A stretch of 56,502 nucleotides of DNA from an uncultured Acidimicrobiales bacterium (GTDB taxonomy: Bacteria > Actinomycetota > Acidimicrobiia > Acidimicrobiales > CADCSY01): positions 1 to 56,502 of the forward strand of contig CADCSY010000074.1 in NCBI GenBank assembly GCA_902805555.1, given 5' to 3'. How positions within the stretch are numbered: position 1 is the first letter of the stretch; each line of letters opens with the position of its first letter. The notes under the pieces are model-generated. The model was not told the origin of the DNA and searched no databases. It was given only the letters and a program-made list of their open reading frames with translations. A program made the translations under genes and the position numbers. Positions 10,725 to 18,989 of this stretch are shown here, in pieces.

Positions 10725-10768
10725 AGGTGGGCCACCAGCCGTTCCGACCTGCGCCTCGACCCGCCCGC

Positions 10769-11485
10769 TCAGTCCTTGTTGGCGAAGTTCTCGGCGTGGC
10801 GCTTCTCGCCGGCCACGAGGAGGATGTCCTCGGCCTCCATCACCGTGTCGGGCGTGGCGTAGGTGAACGACTGGCCCACCGGCTTGATGCAGACGACGGT
10901 CACCCCGTACTTGGCCCGGATGCCCGCCTCGCCGAGCGTCTTGCCGACGACGTGCGCCGGCGGTGACGTCTCGACCAGGGCGAAGCCCTCGTCGAGCTCG
11001 ATGTAGTCCATCATCCGGCCGGTCACGAGGTGGGCGACCCGCTGGCCCATGTCGTGCTCGGGGAACACGACGTGGTGCGCGCCGACCCGCTCCAGGATGC
11101 GCCCGTGCGACTCGGTGATCGCCTTCGCCCAGATGCGGGGGATGCCGAGGTCGGACAGCGCAGCGGTGGTGAGGATGCTCGCCTCCATGTCGGTGCCGAT
11201 GGCCACGACCGCCACCTGGAAGTCCTTCGCCCCGAGCTGCTCGAGCGCCTTCGGGTTGGTGGAGTCCATCTGCACGGCGTGGGCGAGGCGCCCGAGCGCG
11301 TCCTGGACGATGTTCGGCTCGGCGTCGACCCCGAGGACCTGGTGACCGAGCTCGACCAGCGTGTCTGCCAAGGCGCTGCCGAAGCGGCCGAGGCCGATGA
11401 CGATGACCTCGCTGCCGGGCGGCGGCATCGTGGCGACGGCGGGGACCGCCCCCCTGCGGAACGGGTGGTGACTGTCTCTAGCCAA
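10769..11485 (-). CDS. ktrA: Ktr/Trk potassium uptake regulatory subunit (RCK domains)
   Basis: 238 aa, cytosolic ring protein that binds nucleotide and gates the KtrB channel. The RCK-N Rossmann fold begins VIVIGLGRFGSALADTL (GxGxxG), with VLGVDAEP closing the nucleotide site; an RCK-C (TrkA-C) domain occupies the last 80 residues. The TTG at 11485 is preceded by AGGAAAGG at a good distance and overlaps the ktrB stop by 8 bp, so the two are coupled; an internal ATG (11428) directly before the Rossmann strand is the alternative start. Length is normal for KtrA/KtrC (about 220 aa). Confidence 0.93.
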   Translation of the reverse strand: MARDSHHPFRRGAVPAVATMPPPGSEVIVIGLGRFGSALADTLVELGHQVLGVDAEPNIVQDALGRLAHAVQMDSTNPKALEQLGAKDFQVAVVAIGTDMEASILTTAALSDLGIPRIWAKAITESHGRILERVGAHHVVFPEHDMGQRVAHLVTGRMMDYIELDEGFALVETSPPAHVVGKTLGEAGIRAKYGVTVVCIKPVGQSFTYATPDTVMEAEDILLVAGEKRHAENFANKD

Positions 11486-12833
11486 TGATCGGCCTTTCCT
11501 CGGGGAAGCGGTAGAGGCGCTGCCGCTGGCGCAGCACCAGCGCAGCGAAGAGGGTGATCGGGCCCACGCGGCCGAGGAACATGAGACCCATCAACGCCAG
11601 CTGGCCCAGCTCGGGGAGCGCCGGCGTGATCCCCGTGGAGAGCCCCACGGTGCCGAACGCCGAGAACGACTCGTAGAGAGCGCTGCCCATGCCGACGTCG
11701 GCCACCGAGAGCAGGACGAACGTGCCGATGACGCCGGCGCCCAAGCCCAGGAGCGCGACCGAGAGGGCCTGGCGCTGGGCCGTGCTCGGCATCCGGCGAC
11801 CGAAGAGGCTGACCTCCGGGTCACCGCGCGTCTCGGACCAGATCACGAAGGCGAGCAGGGCGAACGTCGTCACCTTGATGCCACCGCCGGTGGAGGCGCT
11901 GCCCGCGCCGATCAACATGAGCGCGCTGGAGACGAGGAGCGTCGACTCGTTGAGCGCCGAGGTGTCGACGCTGTTGAACCCGGCGGTCCGCGGCTGGACG
12001 CCCTGGAAGAAGCTGGCGAGGAGCGAGTCTGCGGTGTCGAGGTCGCCGAACGTCGCCGGGTTCGTCCACTCGAAGGCGATGAACGCCAGCGTGCCCACCA
12101 CGAGCAGGACGCCCGTGGTGGCGAGCGTGAGCTTGGTGTGCAGCGACCAGCGGGTGGGATCGTGCAGGTTCCCCTTGAGCTCGTTCAGCACCGGGAAGCC
12201 GATCCCCCCGAGGATGATCGCGAAGGCAATCGTGAGGCAGATCCAGGGGTCCGACACGAACCCGATCAGGTTGTCGGAGTAGAGCGAGAAGCCGGCGTTG
12301 TTGAAGGCGGAGACCGCGTGGAAGATCCCGTTCCGGGCCGCCCTCCCGATCGGCTCGTCGTAAGCCGTCCACAGGCGCAGCGTGATGATCACCGCCGCCA
12401 ACGCCTCGAACGCGAGGGAGAAGCCGGCGACCCGCAGCAGCACCTCCCGCACCCCGCCGAGCTCGAGGGCGTTGCGCTCGGCCTGAGCGGTCATCCGCTG
12501 TCGCAGCCCGATCCTCCGCGACAGCAGGAGCCCGATGAGGGAGCCGACGGTCATGATCCCGAAGCCGCCGACCTGGATCAGGACGAGGATGACGGTCTCG
12601 CCGAAGCCGGTCCAGTACACGGGCGTGTCGACGACGATGAGGCCGGTCACGCACGTCGCCGAGGTTGCGGTGAAAACCGCGACCAGGAACGGGGCCCTCC
12701 CGGGACCCGCGGCCGACACGGGGAGCAGCAGTAGCAGCGTCCCGATCGCGATGGTGGTGGCGAAGCCGGCGACGACGAACTGCGCCGGGTGACGGAGCCG
12801 CAGGCGGCGCGGGGACAGAAGCGTCGCAGCCAC
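11478..12833 (-). CDS. ktrB: Ktr/TrkH-type potassium channel subunit
   Basis: About 451 aa, integral membrane K+ (often Na+-coupled) translocator with four pore repeats. Filter-like segments can be picked out: TSATCVTGLIVVDTP, VSAFNNAGFSLYS, RTAGFNSVDTSALN and SAFGTVGLSTGITP, with the gating-loop STGGGIKVTTF between repeats three and four. Start GTG 12833 is chosen because the reading frame stays open far upstream without homologous content; it leaves 96 bp to the divergent GH15 gene. Stop overlaps ktrA. Together they form a complete two-gene potassium uptake operon. Confidence 0.92.
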   Translation of the reverse strand: MAATLLSPRRLRLRHPAQFVVAGFATTIAIGTLLLLLPVSAAGPGRAPFLVAVFTATSATCVTGLIVVDTPVYWTGFGETVILVLIQVGGFGIMTVGSLIGLLLSRRIGLRQRMTAQAERNALELGGVREVLLRVAGFSLAFEALAAVIITLRLWTAYDEPIGRAARNGIFHAVSAFNNAGFSLYSDNLIGFVSDPWICLTIAFAIILGGIGFPVLNELKGNLHDPTRWSLHTKLTLATTGVLLVVGTLAFIAFEWTNPATFGDLDTADSLLASFFQGVQPRTAGFNSVDTSALNESTLLVSSALMLIGAGSASTGGGIKVTTFALLAFVIWSETRGDPEVSLFGRRMPSTAQRQALSVALLGLGAGVIGTFVLLSVADVGMGSALYESFSAFGTVGLSTGITPALPELGQLALMGLMFLGRVGPITLFAALVLRQRQRLYRFPEERPIIG

Positions 12834-12929
12834 CGAGCGCGTGTCTACACCGCCGTCCGGACGCAGCGCGCCACGCTCGGGTCCCTGCAGTGGCGCTTGG
12901 AACGGCGTGGGATCGGACAGGCTGGGGCG

Positions 12930-14711
12930 GTGCCGAGCCCGATCGAGAGCTACGCCCTGCTGGGGGACACCCACACCGCCGCCCTCGTCGACCGGCACGG
13001 CTCCCTCGACTGGCTGTGCTTCCCACGCTTCAGCTCGCCGGCCTGCTTCGCCGCGCTGCTGGGCACGAGGGAGAACGGCCACTGGCTCGTGGGGCCAGCG
13101 GGCGGCGGCGAGTGCACCAGCCGCTCGTACCGGAACGGCAGCCTCGTCCTCGAGACGCGCTTCGAGACGGCGGGTGGCGCGGTCACGGTTATCGACTTCA
13201 TGCCGCCCCGGGACCAGGCACCCGACGTCGTCCGCATCGTCCGCGGTGAGAGCGGCCGCGTGGCCATGCGCAGCGAGCTGCGCATCCGCTTCGACTACGG
13301 CTCGATCGTGCCGTGGGTCCGGCGCGCCGACGGCAGGATCAGCGCGGTGGGCGGGCCGGACGCACTGTGCTTCGACACGCCGGTCGAGGTCCACGGGGAG
13401 GGCATGTCCTCGGTGGCCGAGTTCGAGGTGGGCGCGGGCGACGAGATCCCGTTCGTGCTGATGTGGCACCCCTCCCACCAGTCCCCACCGCCCGCCATCG
13501 ACCCCTTCCGCGCCCTCGCCGAGACGGACGCGTGGTGGGCCGAGTGGTCGGCCCGGCTCACCTACGAGGGCCCGTGGCAGGAGGCGGTGGAGCGCTCGCT
13601 CATCGTGCTGAAGGCGCTCACGTACCACCCGACCGGCGGGATCGTGGCCGCACCGACCACCTCCATCCCCGAGGACCTCGGCGGCGTCCGCAACTGGGAC
13701 TACCGCTACTGCTGGCTGCGGGACGCCACGTTCACGCTCGACGCGCTGGTGGCGACCGGGCACACCGAGGAGGCGATCGCGTGGCGGGACTGGCTGCTGC
13801 GGGCGGTGGCGGGGGACCCGTCGAAGCTGCAGATCATGTACGGACCCCGGGGCGAGCGTCGGCTCCAGGAGGAGGAGCTCCCGTGGCTCCCCGGCTACGA
13901 GGGCTCGGCTCCGGTGCGCATCGGCAACGCCGCCTCCGACCAGTTCCAGCTCGACGTCTACGGCGAGGTCATCGACTCGCTGCACCAGGGGCGCAAGGCC
14001 GGCATCGAGATCGACCCGAACGCCTGGGCCCTCGAGTGCATGCTGCTCGAGGATCTGTCCGAGCGTTGGCGCCTCCCCGACGAGGGGATCTGGGAGGTGC
14101 GCGCCGAGCGACGCCACTTCACCCACTCGAAGGTGCTCGCCTGGGTGGCCTTCGACCGCGGGGTGAAGGCGGTGGAGCGCTTCGGCCAGCACGGCCCCGT
14201 CGAGGCCTGGCGGGCGCACCGGGACGCGATCAGGGCCGAGGTGCTGGCGCACGGGTGGGACGACGACCGGCGCTCCTTCGTGCAGTCCTACGGCAGCAAG
14301 GCACTCGACGCCTCGCTCCTCATCCTCCCCCTCGTCGGCTTCCTCCCGGCGAGCGACGAGCGGATGGCATCGACGGTGCGCGCCATCGAGCGCGAGCTCG
14401 TGGTGGACGGCCTCGTCCGCCGGTACGACCCGGCCGAGGCGGACGACGGCCTGCCGGGTGACGAGGGCGCGTTCCTCATGTGCACCTTCTGGCTGGTCGA
14501 CTGCCTCGAGCAGATGGGGCGCATCGACGAGGCCCATGACCTGTTCGAGCGGCTCCTCGACCTCCGCAACGACCTCGGTCTCCTCGCCGAGCAGTACGAC
14601 ACCAAGGCCGGCCGCCTCGTCGGCAACTACCCGCAGGCCTTCAGCCACGTGTCGCTCGTGCACTCGGCCCGCAACCTCGAGGGCGACGGCGAGGCCGTGC
14701 ACCGCTGCTGA
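12930..14711 (+). CDS. Glycoside hydrolase family 15 protein (trehalase/glucoamylase-like)
   Basis: About 593 aa, no signal peptide, so cytoplasmic. The N-terminal beta-sandwich domain begins SPIESYALLGDTHTAALVD and GSLDWLCFPRF, followed by the (alpha/alpha)6 catalytic barrel with GGVRNWDYRYCWLRDATF and LPWLPGYEGSAPVRIGNAA. The C-terminal FLMCTFWLVDCLEQMGR and GNYPQAFSHVSLV are typical. In actinobacteria this branch includes trehalases as well as glucan hydrolases; substrate not resolved. The GTG at 12930 fits the usual N-terminus of the family. It is divergent from ktrBA, and 55 bp upstream of the next gene, which has its own promoter. Confidence 0.9.
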   Translation: MPSPIESYALLGDTHTAALVDRHGSLDWLCFPRFSSPACFAALLGTRENGHWLVGPAGGGECTSRSYRNGSLVLETRFETAGGAVTVIDFMPPRDQAPDVVRIVRGESGRVAMRSELRIRFDYGSIVPWVRRADGRISAVGGPDALCFDTPVEVHGEGMSSVAEFEVGAGDEIPFVLMWHPSHQSPPPAIDPFRALAETDAWWAEWSARLTYEGPWQEAVERSLIVLKALTYHPTGGIVAAPTTSIPEDLGGVRNWDYRYCWLRDATFTLDALVATGHTEEAIAWRDWLLRAVAGDPSKLQIMYGPRGERRLQEEELPWLPGYEGSAPVRIGNAASDQFQLDVYGEVIDSLHQGRKAGIEIDPNAWALECMLLEDLSERWRLPDEGIWEVRAERRHFTHSKVLAWVAFDRGVKAVERFGQHGPVEAWRAHRDAIRAEVLAHGWDDDRRSFVQSYGSKALDASLLILPLVGFLPASDERMASTVRAIERELVVDGLVRRYDPAEADDGLPGDEGAFLMCTFWLVDCLEQMGRIDEAHDLFERLLDLRNDLGLLAEQYDTKAGRLVGNYPQAFSHVSLVHSARNLEGDGEAVHRC

Positions 14712-14742
14712 GCCAGGCCCGACCCCGGCTCGCCGGACGTGT

Positions 14743-14758
14743 TAGGCGCGCCTACCAT
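14743..14758 (+). promoter_or_regulatory. Leaderless-type promoter overlapping a 12-bp palindrome
   Basis: TAGGCGCGCCTA (14743-14754) is a perfect palindrome whose last two bases start the -10 box TACCAT (14753-14758). The GTG start at 14767 follows after 8 nt, so transcription would begin at or next to the start codon. The palindrome could be an operator that blocks this promoter; this is inferred from position only. Confidence 0.5.
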
Positions 14759-14766
14759 CGGACCTC

Positions 14767-17475
14767 GTGGAGCAGCTCGAGGCGGGGCGGCGGGACCTGA
14801 CAGGCGTCCGTCTGGCCTGCTCCCTCGCCGCCCACGGCGGCCGCCTGGCGCTCGCCACCACCGACGGCCCCGTCACGTACCACGAGCTCGACGGGCTCGT
14901 CCGCTCGGCGGCAGGGCGGCTGGGGCCGGTGCGCCGCCTGGTGCTGGTGGCGGCCGGCAACGAGGTGGAGCCCATCGTCTGGTACCTGGCGGCACTGGCC
15001 GGCGGGCATCCCGTCCTCCTCGCCGACGGCGGCGACCCCGGCCACGTGCGAACCCTCGTCGAGCACTACGACCCCGACGTGGTCGTCGAACGCGGCGAGG
15101 GCTCCTGGGAGGTGGAGGAGCGCCGGGACGGGACCGCCCACCACCTGCATCCCGACCTCGCCCTGCTCCTGTCCACCTCCGGCTCGACCGGGTCGCCGAA
15201 GCTCGTGCGCCTGTCCGCCGCCAACGTGCAGGCGAACGCCGAGTCGATCGTCGCCGCCCTCGGCGTCCGGCAGACGGACCTGGCTGCGACGACGCTCCCG
15301 CCCCACTACTCCTACGGCCTGTCGGTGGTGAACAGCCACCTCCTGGCCGGGGCCGGCCTGCTCCTGACCGACCGTTCCGTGGTCGACCGCTGCTTCTGGG
15401 AGCGGTTCCGGGCGGAGGGGGGGACCACCCTCGCCGGTGTCCCCCACACGTTCGACCTCCTGGACCGGGCGGGCTTCGCCACCGCGCCGCCCGTCCCCTC
15501 CCTCCGCGCCGTGACGGTGGCGGGCGGGCGCCTGCCACCGGACCAGGTGACCCGGTGGGCCGCGCAGGGCAGGCGGGACGGCTGGGACCTGTACGTCATG
15601 TACGGCCAGACGGAGGCGACGGCCAGGATGGCCGTGCTGCCGCCTGCGCTGGCGCTCGAGCACCCCGGCACGATCGGGCTGCCGGTGCCGGGGGGCTCCT
15701 TCGAGCTCGCGCCGCTCCCGGACCACGGGGACGGCGTCGGGGAGCTCGTGTACCGCGGACCCAACGTCATGCTCGGCTACGCCGAGGCCCCCGCCGACCT
15801 CGCGGAGGGCGCGACCACGGAGGCCCTCCGGACAGGCGACCTCGCCCGCCTGGACGCCGCTGGCATGTACGAGCTGGTCGGGCGGACCAGCCGGTTCGTC
15901 AAGATCTTCGGGCTGCGCATCGACCTCGACCGGCTGGAGGCGCTGCTCGCGTCGGCGGGCCGGCCGTCGATCTGCACGGGCGACGACGACTCCCTCTTCG
16001 TCGCCGTGCCCGCCGGCTGCGACCCCGACGCGGCGCGGGCGGCCGTCACCAGCCACCTCACGCTGCCGGAGCACCGGATCGTCACGTTCGCGCTCCCCGA
16101 GCTGCCCCGACGGTCGAACGGCAAGCCCGACCGAGGAACCGTGGCCGCCCACGGGGCCGGCCTCCGGACGGCTGCACTCGCAGCGGCACGACCTGCCGAC
16201 GTCCGCGGCGTGCTGTCGTCGGCGCTGGGCCGGTCCGACCTCGCCGACGACGACACCTTCGTGAGCCTCGGTGGCGACTCGCTCTCCTACGTCGAGGTGT
16301 CGATCCGCCTCGAGGAGGTCCTCGGACACCTGCCGACGGGCTGGCACACGATGCCGATCGTGGAGCTCGAGCAGCAGCGCGCCGACCGGCCGGGCCGCAG
16401 GACGACCCAGGTCGAGATGAACGTGGTGCTGCGGGCCCTCGCCATCGTCACGGTCGTCGGCACCCACGCCGGCCTCCTCGACCGCCGCGGCGGGGCCCAC
16501 GTCCTCCTCGCCGTCGCCGGCTTCAACGTCGCGAGGTTCCTGCTCGCACCTCGGGGCGGAGCGTCGCCGGTGCGCCCGATGCTGCGCAGCGTCGGGCGCA
16601 TCGCCATCCCTGCGATGTGCTGGATCGGGGCGTTCCTGGCGCTGACCGACGACTACAGCATCCCGACCGCCCTCCTCCTCAACGACCACCTCGGCTCCCC
16701 CGTGTTCGACGAGCGCTGGCGGTACTGGTTCGTCGAGGCGCTCGTGCAGGTGATGCTGGTGCTGGCGCTCGCCTTCTCCGTGCCCGCCGTGCGCAGGGCC
16801 GACCGGCGCTGGCCCTTCGGCCTGCCGTTCGCGCTCACGCTCCTGGCGCTGCCGCTGCGCTTCGAGGTGCTGCCGGTGCTCGAGGTCCGCCACCACACCG
16901 TCCAGCCCCAGACCACGCTCTGGCTGTTCCTGCTGGGCTGGGCAGCCGCCCGGGCCTCGTCCACCAGGCAGCGGGTCCTGGTCTCGGCGGTGGCGGTGCT
17001 CGTGACGCCGGGCTTCTTCTTCGACGACCCCCGCCGGGAGGCCCTGGTCGCCGGCGGGGTGCTGCTGCTCACGTGGGTCCCGACCATCCCGGTCCCCCGG
17101 CCGCTGCACCGCGTCATCGGCCCCCTCGCCGCCGCCTCGCTCCCGATCTACCTGACGCACTGGCACGTGTTCCCGGCCGTCGTGGCCCGCACCTCCCCGT
17201 TGGGAGGCGTGATCGCCAGCCTCGCCGTCGGGCTCGCCGTGCAGGCGCTGCTCGGGAGGCTCCTCGACCCTGCCGGCGTGGGGGCCGTCACGAAGGCGCG
17301 CCGGGGACGCCCTGCGACCGGCCCCGATGCGAGGGTGCTCGAGCGGCGCGACGAGGCGCCCGGCCCCGTCGGGCGCAGCGACGCCGGACCTGCCGTGGCG
17401 GCGTCCTCCGTCAGCGACCACCAAGCGCCCACCGGCGCCCTCGCCGGCAGCTCCCCGCCCTCCGCCCGGTCGTAG
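14767..17475 (+). CDS. Single-chain adenylation domain, carrier domain and membrane acyltransferase-3 protein
   Basis: 902 aa. Residues about 1-470 are an AMP-forming adenylation domain: STSGSTGSPKLV (P-loop), MYGQTEATARM, RTGDLARLD, RFVKIFGLRIDLDRLE and the C-terminal catalytic lysine in RRSNGKPDRG. Residues about 475-545 are a carrier domain with the phosphopantetheine Ser505 in LGGDSLSYVEVS. From about 555 to 840 comes a multi-span AT3 membrane domain: LRALAIVTVVGTHAG with the expected His, RYWFVEALVQV, and SLPIYLTHWHVFP. A 60-residue low-complexity tail ends the protein. It should activate a carboxylic or amino acid, load it on its own carrier, and pass it to an acceptor at or across the membrane. 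Substrate and acceptor are unknown. No condensation or thioesterase domain is present. Confidence 0.85.
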   Translation: MEQLEAGRRDLTGVRLACSLAAHGGRLALATTDGPVTYHELDGLVRSAAGRLGPVRRLVLVAAGNEVEPIVWYLAALAGGHPVLLADGGDPGHVRTLVEHYDPDVVVERGEGSWEVEERRDGTAHHLHPDLALLLSTSGSTGSPKLVRLSAANVQANAESIVAALGVRQTDLAATTLPPHYSYGLSVVNSHLLAGAGLLLTDRSVVDRCFWERFRAEGGTTLAGVPHTFDLLDRAGFATAPPVPSLRAVTVAGGRLPPDQVTRWAAQGRRDGWDLYVMYGQTEATARMAVLPPALALEHPGTIGLPVPGGSFELAPLPDHGDGVGELVYRGPNVMLGYAEAPADLAEGATTEALRTGDLARLDAAGMYELVGRTSRFVKIFGLRIDLDRLEALLASAGRPSICTGDDDSLFVAVPAGCDPDAARAAVTSHLTLPEHRIVTFALPELPRRSNGKPDRGTVAAHGAGLRTAALAAARPADVRGVLSSALGRSDLADDDTFVSLGGDSLSYVEVSIRLEEVLGHLPTGWHTMPIVELEQQRADRPGRRTTQVEMNVVLRALAIVTVVGTHAGLLDRRGGAHVLLAVAGFNVARFLLAPRGGASPVRPMLRSVGRIAIPAMCWIGAFLALTDDYSIPTALLLNDHLGSPVFDERWRYWFVEALVQVMLVLALAFSVPAVRRADRRWPFGLPFALTLLALPLRFEVLPVLEVRHHTVQPQTTLWLFLLGWAAARASSTRQRVLVSAVAVLVTPGFFFDDPRREALVAGGVLLLTWVPTIPVPRPLHRVIGPLAAASLPIYLTHWHVFPAVVARTSPLGGVIASLAVGLAVQALLGRLLDPAGVGAVTKARRGRPATGPDARVLERRDEAPGPVGRSDAGPAVAASSVSDHQAPTGALAGSSPPSARS

Positions 17476-17495
17476 TCGGGACGGGTCCGCCCGAC
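17475..17495 (+). terminator. Small hairpin after the acyltransferase fusion gene
   Basis: GTCGGG (17475-17480) pairs with CCCGAC (17490-17495) around a 9-nt GC-rich loop, starting on the last base of the stop codon. No T-run follows. Possible terminator. Confidence 0.3.
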
Positions 17496-17532
17496 GCCAT
17501 CAGGACGGCGGCGCGCCCGCGATCATGTCCCG

Positions 17533-18066
17533 ATGGTCGACGTCCACGTGCTCACCACGGCCGACGTCCCCGACGGCCGCCTCGAGGAGGTCAGGGCGCT
17601 CCTCGACGCAGCCTTCGGCGACAGGTTCACGGAGGACGACTGGGAGCACTGCCTGGGCGGCACGCACGTCGTCCTCAGCGAGGACGGGACGGTGGCAGCC
17701 CACGCCGCCGTGGTGCCCCGGCTCCTCGAGGTCGGGGACGAGCCGGTGCGGACCGGCTACGTCGAAGGGGTGGCCACTGCGCCTGCGTGGGAAGGACGGG
17801 GGCTGGGTTCCCGCGCCATGTCGGCGCTCGCCAGCGTCATCCAGCGCGACTTCGACCTCGGGGCGCTGTCCACCGGCCGCCACCACTTCTACGAGCGCCT
17901 GGGGTGGGAGCGGTGGCGCGGCCCCACCTACGTGCGCCACCTCGCCGGCGTCCTCCGCTCGGCGGAGGATGACGACGGGGTGATGGTGCTGCGCTTCGGG
18001 AAGAGCCGCGAGATCGACCTGACCGCCGCACTCACCTGCCCGAGCCGTCCCGGCGACGACTGGTAG
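17533..18066 (+). CDS. AAC(2')-I-like aminoglycoside/GNAT N-acetyltransferase
   Basis: 177 aa, about the length of the mycobacterial aminoglycoside 2'-N-acetyltransferases (around 180-195 aa). Compared from memory with AAC(2')-Ic it shares FTEDDWEHCLGGTH, AAHAAVVPR, TGYVEGVA, the acetyl-CoA loop WEGRGLGSRAM, LGALS, the GPTYV block, DDDG, and the C-terminal GDDW (family GDVW), where Asp and the terminal Trp carboxylate contact drug in the known structure. One drug-contact Asp near residue 30 seems shifted or replaced by Arg. It could give aminoglycoside tolerance or acetylate a cell metabolite. ATG 17533 lies 37 bp after the previous hairpin; the gene points toward the minus-strand btuF-like gene. 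Confidence 0.8.
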   Translation: MVDVHVLTTADVPDGRLEEVRALLDAAFGDRFTEDDWEHCLGGTHVVLSEDGTVAAHAAVVPRLLEVGDEPVRTGYVEGVATAPAWEGRGLGSRAMSALASVIQRDFDLGALSTGRHHFYERLGWERWRGPTYVRHLAGVLRSAEDDDGVMVLRFGKSREIDLTAALTCPSRPGDDW

Positions 18067-18096
18067 GGGACCTGGTCCGCCCTCCCGCTGTCGGCG

Positions 18097-18987
18097 TCAG
18101 ACGACTCGCCGGGCCCGCCCCGGGTCCGGGGGACCCACCCGGTCGGGGTGGAGGATGGCGCCCAGGAGCTCGGCGCCGTCGACGAGGCGGGGCCCCGGCC
18201 TCACCACGTAGGCGTCCGCGTCCACCGCCCACACCTGGGCGCCGGCGGGCAGGCGACCGGCCGCCACGAGACCGCCTGCCATGTCGCCGGCGGCGTCCAG
18301 GTGGAACCCGCAGGGTGCGACGACGACCACCTCGGCGTCCGCGCCTGCGACCTCGTCCCAGGAGCGGCGACGGGAGTCCGCGCCGGGGTCGGCCAGCACC
18401 GGAGACCCACCGGCGGCGGCGACGAGGTCTGGCACCCAGTGCCCGGCGGAGAAGGCCGGGTCGGTCCACTCGAGGACCATCACCGGCGGCGCCGCTGCGC
18501 CCGTCACCCTGCGGTCGAGGTCGGCGAGGCGGTCGCGGAGGCCGGTGACCACCGACGCCGCCTCAGCGGTGGCGTCGAGCGCCGCGCCCACCGTCCCGAT
18601 CGACCCCAGCACGTCGTCCAGCGTCGACGGGTCGAGGGTCACCACCTGGGCGCGACAACCGAGGTGGGCCAGCGCGGCCGCCACGTCGTCGACGGCGACC
18701 GCGCAGACCGCACAGAGGTCCTGGGTGAGGATGACGTCGGGGTCGAGCTCGGCCAGCGCCCCCTCGTCGAGGCGGTACAGGTCCTCGCCCTGCGCCATCC
18801 GTCCGGCGACCTCGGCGTCGATCTCACTCGGCGTCAGGCCCTCGGGCAGGGCCGACGTCGACACGATCCGACGGCTGCGGGCTGCCGGCGGGTGGTCGCA
18901 CTCGAACGTGACGCCCACCAGGTCATCCCCCCGTCCCAGCGCGAAGACGATCTCCGTGGCGGAGGGGAGCAGCGAGACGATGCGCAC
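18097..18987 (-). CDS. BtuF-like cobalamin/Fe3+ binding protein without a signal peptide
   Basis: 296 aa. The fold is that of class III periplasmic binding proteins: VRIVSLLPSATEIVFALG at the N-terminus, CDHPPAARSRRIVST, LDPDVILTQDLCAVCAV, VMVLEWTDPAFSAGHWVPDLV and a final AEVVVVAPCGFHLD. The mature-type N-terminus begins directly at the first beta strand and there is no signal peptide or lipobox, unlike transport-linked BtuF. No permease or ATPase is adjacent. It starts (GTG 18987) 2 bp after the stop of the histidine phosphatase, so they form an operon. A cytosolic corrinoid-handling role is possible but unproven. Confidence 0.82.
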   Translation of the reverse strand: MRIVSLLPSATEIVFALGRGDDLVGVTFECDHPPAARSRRIVSTSALPEGLTPSEIDAEVAGRMAQGEDLYRLDEGALAELDPDVILTQDLCAVCAVAVDDVAAALAHLGCRAQVVTLDPSTLDDVLGSIGTVGAALDATAEAASVVTGLRDRLADLDRRVTGAAAPPVMVLEWTDPAFSAGHWVPDLVAAAGGSPVLADPGADSRRRSWDEVAGADAEVVVVAPCGFHLDAAGDMAGGLVAAGRLPAGAQVWAVDADAYVVRPGPRLVDGAELLGAILHPDRVGPPDPGRARRVV

Positions 18988-18989
18988 GG

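Noticed and set aside
12834-14702. N-terminal extension of ktrB by more than 600 codons
   Set aside because: The open frame runs antisense through the GH15 gene; ktrB homology begins just after GTG 12833.
14739-17972. Very long plus-strand open frame (over 1000 codons) overlapping the acyltransferase fusion gene
   Set aside because: Arg/Pro/Gly-rich product without motifs, in another frame of a well-supported gene; a GC-content shadow.
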